Assembly: GCF_040802235.1 (NCBI RefSeq)
Contig: NC_133170.1
Coordinates: forward strand, 2,371,001 to 2,435,000
Direction of reading: 5' to 3'
Source of the DNA: Manis javanica
Lineage: Eukaryota; Chordata; Mammalia; Pholidota; Manidae
DNA: 64,000 nt
Below the pieces are notes generated by a model. It did no database searches and had not been told where the DNA came from. It was given only the letters and a program-made list of their open reading frames with translations. Both the position numbers and the translations under genes were made by a program. Below are positions 47,290 through 57,844 of the stretch, in pieces. Position 1 is the stretch's first letter. Each line of letters begins with the position of its first letter.

Positions 47290-47363
47290 CTGCTGAGTAA
47301 GACTCCCAAACGCTTCATCTTCTGAGTCTCCTGAACCATCAATCAATGTGTTGCTGCCACTTT
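47290..47363 (-). CDS. Strong 74-base internal exon candidate, unknown gene
   Basis: On the - strand a textbook acceptor precedes it: a branch-like 'ctactaaac', then a pyrimidine tract 'ccttttgtttttctccccag' (AG at 47365-47364). The donor is CAG/GTACCT (GT at 47289-47288), acceptable but not optimal. The exon carries two bases completing a codon and then 24 sense codons, including SGSNTLIDGSGDSEDE and ending in SLTQQ, so it would enter in phase 1 and leave in phase 0. The peptide is acidic and serine-rich, like a disordered linker; SG pairs could suit glycosaminoglycan attachment or casein-kinase-type phosphorylation, but that is guesswork. I do not recognise the protein. The absence of other strong exons in 64 kb would mean large introns. 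Confidence 0.55.
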
Positions 47364-47889
47364 CTGGGGAGAAAAACAAAAGGCCAAATGTGTTTAGTAG
47401 TTTTAAATATATGACTACATCCACAGATAATAAAAGCAATACCCTAAGTTCTTTCAGTACAGAATTTCAAATGACTTTGAAAAATGAGAATGAGTTTCTG
47501 CTTCCTCAAAACTACAATTATGATGTATATTTTAAAAATGTTTTGATCATGCTGCCAGTGAAAGGTCATCTCCCAGAAACACTTGAGGGTATTTGGATGG
47601 GTGCCAGATACGAGCATTCCCGTGTCTGTGCTGTTCCTCATTGTATCTCTAAGGCCAATAATCAGTTCTTGGCTATGTGATCAAAAACGGAACTTAAAGT
47701 TTACAGGAACATTTTTAGACCACCATCCAGGCGTAAGTGCGTTCAAGGGTGCTGATTCTGAAAACAAAGGCCCACTGATTCAGTATTTTTTGCCTCAAAA
47801 TCCGGTCATTGCTGAAGCACTTCATTGCCTACCAATACCAGCAAGGAGACAAAGCTAAAAAGGCAGACAACAAAAACGATCAACATTTA

Positions 47890-48110
47890 GACAGATTTGG
47901 GGACATTAAGCAGTTCCTGGCTTCTGGTTCTGTGCTAGGACATTATGATAAATGTAAACTATTATTTCTCACTGCTGGTATTTCACCTTATGGTGCTGTA
48001 TCTGTGTTTAGCCAAAAAATGCCAGATGGCATTGAGTAACCAGTTGCTCACTATGCAAGAACAATGACACGTACATTGCACATGAGCTGACGAAGCTCCA
48101 GCAGCCATCA
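47890..48110 (+). mobile_element. Ty3/gypsy-type pol fossil (RT end to RNase H start)
   Basis: One frame reads FGDIKQFLASGSVLGHYD, then a short gap, then SPYGAVSVFSQKMPDG, a stop, and PVAHYARTMT. This follows the order found in Ty3/gypsy polymerases around the RT-to-RNase H boundary (LASSPVLxHYD..., DASxYGxGAVL...MPDG, PIAxASRTL). The usual Asp of the DAS motif is changed and stops interrupt the frame, so it is inactive. Mammals carry few such fossils; the MamGypsy group is the likely relative, by recollection. Flanking coding parts could not be traced and LTRs were not seen. Confidence 0.6.
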
Positions 48111-48114
48111 AGGC

Positions 48115-49435
48115 GGCCAGAATCCCTATGACCGCTTTGCCAGGCGGTTCCAATGAGCGGAATACAGACCCCGTGGAATATTCCTTGATGATTCCTCTCC
48201 AAGGATAACCATGCACCCTTAATTCTGGAACCATAGATGCAGCCTTGAACTTTGCTGGTACCACCTACAAGCTCAAAAGGCTGTAATCCCAAAGCTCCTT
48301 CAGGTCCCGGAGCTGCTGGTCTCCGATTATGCTCTCCGTCTCCCATCACATGGTAGAAGATACACTTTTCACAGCACTTCATGATGGAGAGGTGACCAGT
48401 GGAACAACTACCCAAGGAATTCAAACACATTGTAATTTTTCCACTCAAAATTGACTGTGTTTCTTGGGAAGCGTTTATTCTGTTGCTATAAGAGGTGATG
48501 TTCATGTTTGAATATATTCAAACAGACATGCTTAGAAATTTTTGCATTAAAGTGTGATTAATAACTAAGTCTGGTGATGCAGAATAGATGACATTATAAA
48601 AGTAATGGAAAAATGTATAGTATTAGCCACATGAAGACCCTGAATAAAGGAATATTGGTCCACCACTGACTTTTCTTAGATTTTTTCAAAAGAAAACCGT
48701 CTATTGTTATTATGGATACCTTCTAACATCCATTATAAACCTGAGGGCAATGACCACAGGTTCATACCAGGTATTTACAGCACGTGGATTATCAAACAAG
48801 CGTATTTTGGGCAAGAGCCTTGCATTACCTTAAATGGAGTTTTAAGAATTTTTTGAAGATTTCTGGTCATGCTGGTACTAGACATGTATGCCTTAAACTC
48901 TCTCTATCCCAATCCAAACATATAGAAATGACAAATAAAATACTAGAACCAAAACAAAACAAAATGATATAGCTGCATTTTAAGCTAATCTCTGTGAACC
49001 AGAAAGAGAACAGAAAGAAGCTGCAAGGGAGGTGAAGCCATGGGCCTGCTGGACCCCGGGTCCACAAGAGCCTGGGAACTGGGCTCCTACAGGGCAACAA
49101 GGGCAGAAAGCACCACATTCAGGTTGGGGAACTGGATGCAAGTTCACGACAGGAAACCGGTGGCTGGGGCAGGACTTCTCCACTGTTGAGAAGAGATGGA
49201 GGGGGCAGCCCCTGCTGCCTGGGGCCACGGCTCTGAAAGCTGCTGTGGAGGGCACGGTGGCGTTGAGAACCGCACCTGGGCCAAACCACCTGCTGATCGG
49301 TGACCGAGTCCGCATCTTCCCCTGTGTCGCCGTGGGATACAAGTCACCACTGGGCACGGAGCGGGTGGGGGAGAAGGGAACGGTAAGTAATTTCCACCTA
49401 TTATGAGACAAAAGTGGATCTCCCAATTACCTACA
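48115..49435. other. Unassigned stretch right of the gypsy fossil
   Basis: A 165-codon open frame on the - strand (48008-48505) and a 124-codon frame on the + strand (49032-49406, followed by a GTAAGT at 49382-49387 within it) have no recognisable domain. They could be chance or parts of unrecognised repeats. The part 48510-48960 is AT-rich without landmarks. Confidence 0.35.
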
Positions 49436-49439
49436 GAAA

Positions 49440-50243
49440 GGTGACATTAAAAAAAGAACAAAATCAATATTGATCAATAAAATATGATGTTAGTAATGGG
49501 GGAGCCTATACATATGGCAGGGAGGCTGGAGGGTATATGGGAAATCAATCAATAAAACATTGAAATATTTGAAAACAAAATCAATAAAATATTCACTTGT
49601 CAAAATGCAAATAATATAGTATCTTAAAATGACTTAAATGTACATTAACAGTCCTCAAACAGGTAAAGAAAGAAAAGAATGAAAATAAATTATAAAATGC
49701 AGGAAGATAGCTGTAAAGTCAAATGAATTTAAAAAATGACCAACTAGGAATCCTTGAAATGAAAACTATAGTCATTGGATTGATGAGCTCAATAGATAGG
49801 AATCTAGACTGGACCTAATCACAGAAAAATGTGTAGTTCTTAAAATTCAGCCAAAATGAACCACAGTGAGATAACAAGAAAAACAAGGAAACTGAAAAAA
49901 TGCTGGTTAGATGGAAAGGTTCCAATATCATTCCAATAAAAGCTCCAGAAGTAGAGAATAAAGGAAATGGTAAAGAAATTGTCAAAGAGATAATGGCTGA
50001 GAATTTCCAGAAATGTAAGGAAAAACCCCCCAACTTTTCAGTCTGAAATGTTACATTAGGATCAGGGTAGAATGAATAAAATCTACACTGAGATATGTCA
50101 TAATGAAATAATAGAACATCAACATGAAGAGATAACCCTGAAAGCTACCCAGAGAGAAAAGAAATGGCCTATAAAGGGTCAACAACTAGACTGACAGCAG
50201 GTTTCTCATTAGCCAAAATATATTTCAAAAGCAGTCTGAAGTA
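49440..50243 (+). mobile_element. HAL1/L1 ORF1-region fossil
   Basis: Resembles L1/HAL1 ORF1: 'aaagagataatggctgagaa' with 'tttccagaaatgtaagg', 'gaacatcaacatgaagagat', 'caactagactgacagcaggt' and 'ttctcattagccaaaat'. All frames are broken. It stops abruptly where the - strand L1 begins at about 50249, so that L1 may have inserted into it. Confidence 0.65.
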
Positions 50244-50248
50244 GCTTT

Positions 50249-51939
50249 GGTTTTTTTTAGTGACTACATTTTTTAGAACAGCTTAGATACCCAACAAAAT
50301 TGAGAAAGAAGTCCAGAGCTTTCCCACACTCCCCAGCTCCCCTGCCACGTGCATCGCCTACCCACTACCAACATCATTCACCAGAGCCTCCACTGACACG
50401 TCACAGTCACAGCCTCCCACGTCCACAGTCTGTCTTATGGCTGGGCTCACCCTTGGTGGGTTCTTTCACTCAGGATGCATTGAAGGTCCTTCCATATCTT
50501 TTCATGTCTTGAGAGCTCATTTCTTTTTATCAATGAATAATATTCCATAGTCTGAATGGACCACAGTTTATCCATTCATCTACTGAGGGACATCTGGGTT
50601 ATTCCCAAGTTTTCATAATTATGAATGAAGCTGCTATAAACATCCATGTGCAGGATTTTGTTTGGATGTAGGTTTTCAGTTCCTTTGGACAAGTATCAAA
50701 GAATGCAGTTGCTGGATCGTATGGTGAGCACATGTTTAGTTCTGTAAGAAGTTGCTGAACTGTCTACCACCATGGCTGCTCCGTTCTGCATTCCCACCAG
50801 CAATGCATGAGAGCTCCCAGTGCTGCGCATCCCCGCCAGCACCCAGTGTTGTAAGGGTTTAGGATTTAGACTATTCTGATAGTTTTGTAGTGGTATCTCA
50901 TTGTTTTAATTTGCATTTCCCTGGTTACATATGATGTGGAGCATCTTTTCCTATGCTTATTTGCCAGTTGTGTATCTTTGGTGAAGTGTCTGTTAAGATC
51001 TTTAGTCTGTGTTTTAAACTGAGTTGTTTGTTTTCTTATTGTTGAGTTTTAAGAGTTCTTTTTATAATTTGGATAACAGTTCTTTATCATGTGTGTCTTC
51101 TGCAAATATTTTCTCCCAGTGTGTGGCTTGTGTGTTCATTCTGCTGACACTTGTTTCATAGAGCAGAAGTTCTAGATTTTAGTGAAGTCTAGCTCATCAA
51201 TCATTTCTGCATTGGATCCCGTCCATGGTGTCATATCTGAAAAGGCATAATATCAAAGTCATCTAGATTTTCTCCTGTTATCTTCTAGAAGAGTTATAGT
51301 TTTGTATTTTACATTGAGATCTATGATCCATTTTCAGTTACTGTTAGTGAAGGGCGTAAGGTCTGTGTCTAGATTTTCTGTTTTTGCATCTGGATATCCA
51401 GTTGTTTCAATACCATTTGTGGAAGAGACTGTCCTTGTTCATTCTATTGCATTTGTTCCTGTGTCAAAGATAAGTTGATTATATTCTCGGGTGTTTACTT
51501 CTGTTTCATTGGTCTATTTATCTATTCTTTGGTAATCACCACACTGTCAACGATTGCTGTAGCTCTATAGTAAGTCTTGAAGCCAGGAAGTGTTGTCCTC
51601 TATGTTCGTCTCCTTCAGCACTGTGTTCGCTCCTCTGGGTCTTCTGCCTCTCATAAGCTTTAGAATCAGTTTGCTGATATCTGTAAACTAACTTTCTGAG
51701 ATTGCTTCGAATCTATAGACTGAGTTGGGAAGAAGTGACATCGTGACGTGGTATCTTCTTATCCATGGACATGGAATCTCTCTCAATTTATTTAGTTCTT
51801 TGGTTTTGTCCTTAGAGTTTGCTTTTCTCATATAGAACTTGTGCATATTTTGTTAGATTTATACCTAGTATTAAATTTCTTATTTATTTAGAAATTTGTT
51901 AATTTCTAAGTATTTAATATAAATGGTATTGTGGGCTTT
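50249..51939 (-). mobile_element. Old L1M, 3' UTR to distal ORF2 (first half)
   Basis: Starts with a T run (complement of poly-A) and the complement of a typical L1M 3' UTR: 'tattccatagtctgaatgga', 'gggacatctgggttattccc', 'gcattcccaccagcaatgca', 'atttgcatttccctggttac'. ORF2-complement follows, such as 'tctatttatctattctttgg'. It is interrupted at about 51940 by another L1 3' end. The same element appears to resume at about 53385. Confidence 0.8.
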
Positions 51940-53384
51940 TTTCAGCTTTGGTGATTTATAATTGTAATTTTTTTTTTGAGAGGGCATCTCTCATATTTAT
52001 TGATCAAATGGTTGTTAACAATAAAATTCTGTATGGGGGGGGTCAATGCTCAATGTACAATCATTAATCCATCTCAGGACTAATTCTCGTCAGTCTCCAA
52101 TCTTCTGAAGCATAACGAACAAGTTCTTACATGGTGAACGAATTCTTACATAGTGAATAAATTCTTACATGGTGAACAGTACAAGGGCAGTCATCACAGA
52201 AACTTTCGGTTTTGATCACGCATTATGAACTATTAACAATCAGGTCAAATATGAATATTCGTTTGATTTTTATACTTGATTTATATGTGGATCCCACATT
52301 TCTCCCTTTATTATTATTATTATTTTTATTTTTAATAAAATGCTGAAGTGGTAGGTAGATGCAAGATAAAGGTAGAAAACATAGTTTAGTTCTGTAAGAG
52401 GGCAAATGTAGATGATCACATGATCAGGTGTGTGCCTATGGACTAAGTATGAATCCAGGCTAGACAAGGGCAGCAAGACATCCACGGATGCAGAAGATTT
52501 CTCTCAAAGCAGGGGGGGTGAGGTTCTGAGCCTCACCTCTGTTGATCCCCAAATTCTCACCTGATGGCCCCCCTGCGACTGTGCCTGTCTTAGGTTTTTC
52601 CTGCCTTGAGGAATCTTACCCGATTTGACTTGTAATTTTGTGTAAGTTTAAAGTGTATAATATTTTGGTTTATACATTTACAAATGATTACTACCATAGC
52701 ATTAGCTAACACCCCATCCTGTCACATTATTACCATTTGTATGTGTGCGGTGAGAGCATTTAAGATCTGCTCACTTAGCCACCTTCAGGGATATAATACA
52801 GTGTTATTAGCTATAATCTGCATATTAAATGCCCAGAACTTGTCATTGGAAGTTTGTGCCTTTTGACTAACATAGTCCCATTTTCCTCAGCCCCTAGTCC
52901 CTGGTAACCACCACCCTACTCTCTGCTTCTCTGAGTCTGACATTTTTAGGTTCCCCATGTAAGTGATATCACACAGTATTTGTCTCCCTCTGTCTGACTT
53001 ATTTCACTCTATCTCACTTATATCATAATGTCCTCAAGATTCATCCAACTTGTTGCAAATGGCAGAAATTCCTTTTATCTCATGGCTGAATAATACTCAT
53101 TTATATGTTAATACTGATTATGATATTTATATATTAATATTATTAGAACATATTTGTTAAATATATTAATATCACATATTTTATAATAATAATATATTAA
53201 TTACACATCTCCCATCTTTCTTACCTATTTTTCTGCTGAGAGATCCTTAGCTTATTTCCATGTTTTGACCATTTTGAATAATGCTGCAATGAACGTGAGG
53301 ATTCACATATTTCTTTGAGATCTTGTTTTCATTTCTTTTGGATATATCAGAAGTGGGATTGCTGGATCATGTAATAGTTATACT
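51940..53384 (-). mobile_element. Second L1 3'-UTR fragment inserted in the first L1
   Basis: The outer pieces 51940-51965 ('cttttttcagctttggtgat') and 52623-53384 ('gtgtaagtttaaagtgtata', 'gattactaccatagcattag', 'ttaagatctgctcacttagc', 'ctaccctctctgcttct'-like sequence, 'gaagtgggattgctggatca') form one L1 3' UTR on the - strand. It is itself split by the younger fragment at 51966-52622. On each side the host L1 ORF2 sequence appears to continue. An AT-rich expansion lies at 53095-53210. Confidence 0.65.
51966..52622 (-). mobile_element. Young 5'-truncated L1 3' fragment
   Basis: Begins with T10-12 (complement of the poly-A tail), is bounded by imperfect target duplications ('gatttataattgtaatttt' on the left, 'gatttgacttgtaatttt' on the right), and shows little decay: 'atttattgatcaaatggttg', 'ttcttacatggtgaacagta', 'aggtagatgcaagataaagg'. 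From memory this is the 3' end of the L1 family prevalent in pangolins, which is the main hint for the host lineage. It contains only 3' UTR and no coding sequence. Confidence 0.75.
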
Positions 53385-54720
53385 TTTGTTTTTAATTTCA
53401 AATTCCACTTGTTCATGGTTGGTATACAGGAGAGCAACTGACTTTCACATATTAACCTCGTATCCTGCAATCTTACTATAATCTTTATTGCTTCCGGGGT
53501 TTTCTTTTGTCTTATAGATTATTTTGGATTTTCTATATAAATGATCATGTCATTTGTAAACAATTTTGCCTCAACTTTCTCATCATAAAGTATGATGTTA
53601 TCTGTAAGTTTTTTGTAGATAATCTTTGTCATTGAGAAAGTTCCTCTCTATTCTCAGTTTACTGAAAGTTTGTTTTTTTAATCATGAATGGGTGTTGGAT
53701 ATCATCAAAACTTTTATATATTTTTGGTATTTATTGATATGATGACATGATTTTTCTTTTTCAGTCTGTTATGTGCTGGATTACATTAATTGATTTTTAA
53801 ATGTTAAGCCAAACTTGCATACCTGGGATAAATCCCACTTAGTTGTGGTATATAATTCTTTTAATACTTTTTTTGGATTCAATTTGCTAATATTTTATTG
53901 AGGAATTTTTGCACATATATTTTTGGGAGATATTAGCCTGTCATTTTCTTTTCTTATAATGTCTTTGGTTTTGATACTATGGTAATTCGGGCTTCATAGA
54001 ATGATTAGGAAGTATCGCTTCTGCTTCTATCTCCTAAAAGAGATTGTAGAAAATTAATATAATTTCTTTCTTGAATGTTTGGTGGAAATCAGTAGTGAAC
54101 CCATCTGGGCCTGGTACTTAACATTTTAGAAGCTTATTAATTATTGAGTGAATTTATTTAATAGATATAGAGCTATTCATATTGGCCATTTCTTCTTGTA
54201 TAAATTTATGTCTTTTAAGGAATTTGGTTCATTGAACCTAGGTTATCAAATGTATGGGCAAACAGCAGCTCACAGTATTCCTTCATTACCCTTTGATGTC
54301 CACTGGGTCTCCAGTGATGTCCCTCTTTTTTTCTTAGCCCGGCTAGAGGTTTATCAATTTTTTTCCAATTAAAAATAATATACAGAATGCTTCATGAATT
54401 TGCATGTCACCCTTGCACAGGGGCCATGCTGGTCTTCTCTGAGTTGCCAATTTTAGTACATGTTGCTGCTGAAGTGAGCACCAAGTTTATGAATTTTATT
54501 GATCTTTCCAAAGAACGTCTTGGATTCACTAATTTTTCTCTATTAATTTCCTATTTTTAATTTCATTGATTTCAGCTCTAATTCTTATTTATTTTCTTCT
54601 GCTTACGTTGGGTTTAATTTGCCCTGTTTTCTAGTTTCCTAAGGTAGAAAATTAGTGATTTTAGGTCTTTCTTCTTCCTCATATATGCATCCAATGCTAT
54701 AAACTTCTACAAGCTCCAGA
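53385..54720 (-). mobile_element. Old L1M ORF2 (second half), hosting a U6 pseudogene
   Basis: The complement of L1 ORF2 reverse transcriptase is evident: 'ttaacctcgtatcctgcaat', 'tacattaattgatttttaaa', 'gataaatcccacttagttgt', 'aacccatctgggcctggtac'. Many stops. It probably continues the element at 50249-51939. Interrupted by the U6 copy at 54371-54481. Confidence 0.75.
54371..54481 (-). pseudogene. U6 snRNA retropseudogene
   Basis: The + strand reads the complement of U6 from end to end: 'gcttcatgaatttgcatgtc', 'acccttgcacaggggccatg', 'ccaattttagtacatg' and 'ctgctgaagtgagcac'. Length is close to the 107-nt U6. A central piece near 'cttctctgagttgcc' has lost several bases of the ACAGAGA-side region, so it would not be functional. 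A 14-base target duplication ('ggtttatcaatttt' at 54349 and 'agtttatgaatttt' at 54484, 12 of 14 identical) shows L1-mediated insertion into the older L1. No promoter is expected. Confidence 0.93.
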
Positions 54721-55095
54721 AGAAATCTCACAATATTGTGGGGGCCTCATCATGACGGGGTCCCCTGGAGTTCTTAACTCTCAGACTTGCGGGCACTGAG
54801 CCTCCAGCGATTCCTCTGATACAGCTCAGGGTCTCCTGCCCCGGCACTGGTTCCTGGCAGGTTCTGGGTCCTGAGTCTCTGCTCCAGGTAAGTGGCGACT
54901 CTGTGTTTGTCCGATTCCCCAGTCCTGGGGGACAGCAGCTTGTCCTGCGACCTCCCTTCCTTTTCGGATCCCAGAAGGGTTAATTTTTCAGTCTGTTCAG
55001 CTTTTTACTTGTTATTAGGAAGAGTGACGTTTTCTATCTCCTTACATGTGGTGTTGGAAACCAGAAGTCCAAAGTCAAGTTTTCAGTCCCAAGAG
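54721..55095 (-). mobile_element. L1-like sequence, family uncertain
   Basis: The + strand passage 'cctgagtctctgctccaggt' 'aagtggcgac', 'aagggttaatttttcagtct' and 'gttcagctttttacttgtta' with 'aaaccagaagtcc' resembles the complement of the long L1M non-coding region as I recall it. It may continue the L1 at 50249-54720 or be a separate fragment. Confidence 0.45.
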
Positions 55096-55099
55096 GACT

Positions 55100-56765
55100 T
55101 GAGCAAAAATAGTGGCATGTGGGCACAAGGCCAGAGAGCCGGGCACAGCGTGCGGTGGCCGGAAGGAGGGAAGGCTTCAGGCAGCCCATGATTCTGGAGT
55201 CATTTCTGAACCAAGTGGCAGGCAGTTAAGGCAGATTCAAAGCACTTCCTGCGCTGTGAATACTGGGGGTCCAGAGTGATTTAAAGGGGAATTCTGGAGG
55301 CTTATTTCCAGGGCAGTGTTTCCCAACCCTGGATCATTGATGAGTGAATAAAAGTCTCTGTTAAATGAACCAAAAGGTTCCATTGTCAAAAATGACTGGA
55401 CTCTGTCAGGTAGAATAAAATTAGGGTTCTCACAAAAGAGTTTGTCAGGCCCTTTGCTAGATCCGTAGGCCCTGTAGACGCCAAAATGGATGTTTAAAAT
55501 GTAGAATATTTAGATTTTCAAACTTCTTTGAATTTAGATAGTTATTTCCTTAAATGGGCTAATGAGATCATAATAAATCCACAGCCCATGTTTTGGAAGA
55601 AAAGTTTCTTTCGATATATCTAGTCTTAACATTTTCACTGCATTTCTGACAAGTCTCTAGAGACGTAAAGTAAGCAAAATGTTATTCTCCAGTTACTATA
55701 AAACTCACTGCAAACTGCCCACCCCGCTGATTAGACTCTGTTAGTCAAGGTGGAGTCTTACATAAGCCAGATTGCCCTGTAGCTCAATCATACTTTGTCC
55801 AGTTGCTTTCACCAATTCAGGGTGGGGTCGTTTTTGCATCTATAAAGGTCACTTGTTAAAGGCCTGTCATTCTTTACCTGTTTTATTGCTTCAGGAACCT
55901 GCTACGAGTGTGACTTTAAAGCAATCCCAGAGTCATGCATTAAGCTACACATAACGGGTTTGTTTAATAACACTTTGTGCCATTAATGTGCAGAGTCCAC
56001 AAACAATGGGTGATTCATCCGGTCCTCTAGTTCAGGGGTTGAGCGGCACTTCCCTAGAATCAATAACTGAATGCTTCTTGTAATGAGTATTACTGAAAGG
56101 AACAGAGCTTCTAATTTGCTATCATCGTAACAGAAAATGGTATTTTATATAATGACAACATATTTGATACCCTGAGAAAAATGTGCTTGGCTAGGGTGAT
56201 ATTCTGTAAGCTGGTCTGCTCATGGGACCCTCCAGTTCTGGTCTCTAGAGTGACAGTTGTGAAAGTTGGAGACACCAGTTCACACATCCCCGCATAACAA
56301 GTCCTGGAGGGGTCTTTTAATATGAGACATCATATAGAAATGCAAAGGATTACACAACTATGATCAAAACCACAAAAAGAGTAAAAACTAAGCCCACCCA
56401 TCTATGTAAACAGCAATAATACCATCCAGCACTTAGACAGTGTTCACCGTCGCCTAGGTGTCTCGGCACATTTGACAGAACCCATTTATCCTTACAGAAA
56501 CCTGTGAGCCAAGAAGGGGGCCTTAATATCTGGACACTGGGTGCAGACATTCTGAAGGACTTACAGAGCACGCAGCGCAGCATGTGATCTTTCATGTGCT
56601 GTGCAAAGTTACAGTGAATGTGGTGCATTAATCCATCCCCATCAATCTCTGCATGTGCGCCTGGATGTGTTGACTCAGACAAGCTCTGCATTTTCACTGA
56701 ATGCATCTGAACGTTTAGCAAATCCCGGGAGAAGTATATCAGAGAGGTTCAGATGTGAAAAATAA
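55100..56765. other. Unique DNA, no gene recognised
   Basis: Possible hAT-type terminus at 55319-55345 ('cagtgtttcccaaccctgga'), without a matching right end. The 123-codon ORF at 56350-56721 - has no domain. Confidence 0.4.
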
Positions 56766-56774
56766 AACACAATA

Positions 56775-56955
56775 ACATGGCATCTATGCATCTGGATCTT
56801 ACAGACACAGTATATTATTGTCTCCATTTTAATGACAAGGAAATGGAGGCTCAGAGAAGTCGAGTGGTTTGCCCAGGGTCACAGAGCAAGAAGTGGTGTA
56901 GAAGGGTTTTTAAATCAAGGCCATCTGACTCTGGAGTCCATGCTTTTATTGGATC
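56775..56955 (-). repeat. MIR SINE
   Basis: On the + strand 'aaggaaatggaggctcagag', 'gtggtttgcccagggtcaca', 'gagcaagaagtggtgtagaa' and 'ccatctgactctggagtcca' are the complement of the MIR core and 5' half. Well preserved. Confidence 0.9.
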
Positions 56956-56959
56956 TATA

Positions 56960-57785
56960 AATAAATAAAACAGCCTATACACAATCATACAGTAGGGTTG
57001 TGATATGAATTTGCATTCTTTATGCGCGCTTAGGTAAATTTCTTGTCTTTTATTTTCCAAATTATTTGTGTTCCACTCTGTTGTATAGCAGGGGAATCCT
57101 TTCTCTATATCAAAGCTTTTGTTTCTTGTAATTGAAATATTTTCTGGACATCCTGAGTTCTACTCATACAGATGATTGTAGGGTGAAATGACTGCTGCCA
57201 GTCACTGGGGAGCAGTGGGGCCCTCCCCCGGCTAGTAGGTAAGCTGCTGGAGTAATATTCTATTCATTTTGTGTGGAAAACAGCTTCCCGTGGGGTCCAG
57301 GCCGAACAAGTTCTCAGGCAGTGTGTGGATACCACTGGACTTTCTGTTAGACTCTATGAGATGGCCGCCAGGCCTCCCACATCTCAGGCTGGCTGTGAAT
57401 TTCATGACTCGGGTCAAGTCACTTTTCACAACACCACACTCATGGATCTATACACACACGTTTATGGCAGAATAGACAGAATTGCCAAGAGAACAGTTTT
57501 CTGGCTTCCTCTCACATGTTAACATGCCTTCCCAATTCTGTTTTTTTCTTAAATGGCAAATCCTCGAATGACCTCCCTCTTAGGAATGATGCCTCAGACC
57601 AAATAAAATTTGATGGTTCACAGCCTTCATGGTAAAAAGTCAATTTGTTAGGAATCTGCTCTTCAATATAGGATCTCTTATAGGTCCATGTGCAATTATA
57701 GACCATTACAACCACCTATTAAATTAGTGGTGGAGTTTCCACAAAAAGATGTCAAAGTATGTAAAGTCTAGAGGGCGTATGAACT
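56960..57785. other. Unique DNA, no gene recognised
   Basis: Short ORFs on both strands without domains. No repeat recognised. Confidence 0.4.
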
Positions 57786-57790
57786 GATAC

Positions 57791-57839
57791 GGGGGAGGCA
57801 GGGAGGAGAGAAGGGATGGGGGGAGGGGGGAGGACGGGG
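57791..57839 (+). repeat. G-rich tract, possible G-quadruplex
   Basis: About 49 bases with at least six G-runs of three or more, for example 'gggatggggggagggggg'. Four-stranded folding is possible on the + strand. Confidence 0.7.
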
Positions 57840-57844
57840 CAGAA

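Noticed and set aside
48008..48505. 165-codon open frame on the - strand
   Set aside because: No domain is recognised and it runs antisense to the gypsy-type fossil. It remains unexplained but not supportable as a gene.
49032..49406. 124-codon frame on the + strand containing a good donor (GTAAGT at 49382)
   Set aside because: No convincing acceptor or recognisable protein; a single donor-like site is expected by chance.
54371..54481. Functional U6 gene
   Set aside because: Substitutions, a loss in the central region, flanking target duplications and no distal or proximal element or TATA box upstream indicate a retropseudogene.
56775..56955. tRNA-like appearance of MIR elements
   Set aside because: MIR heads derive from tRNA, but no copy here folds as an intact tRNA with A and B boxes and a cloverleaf.
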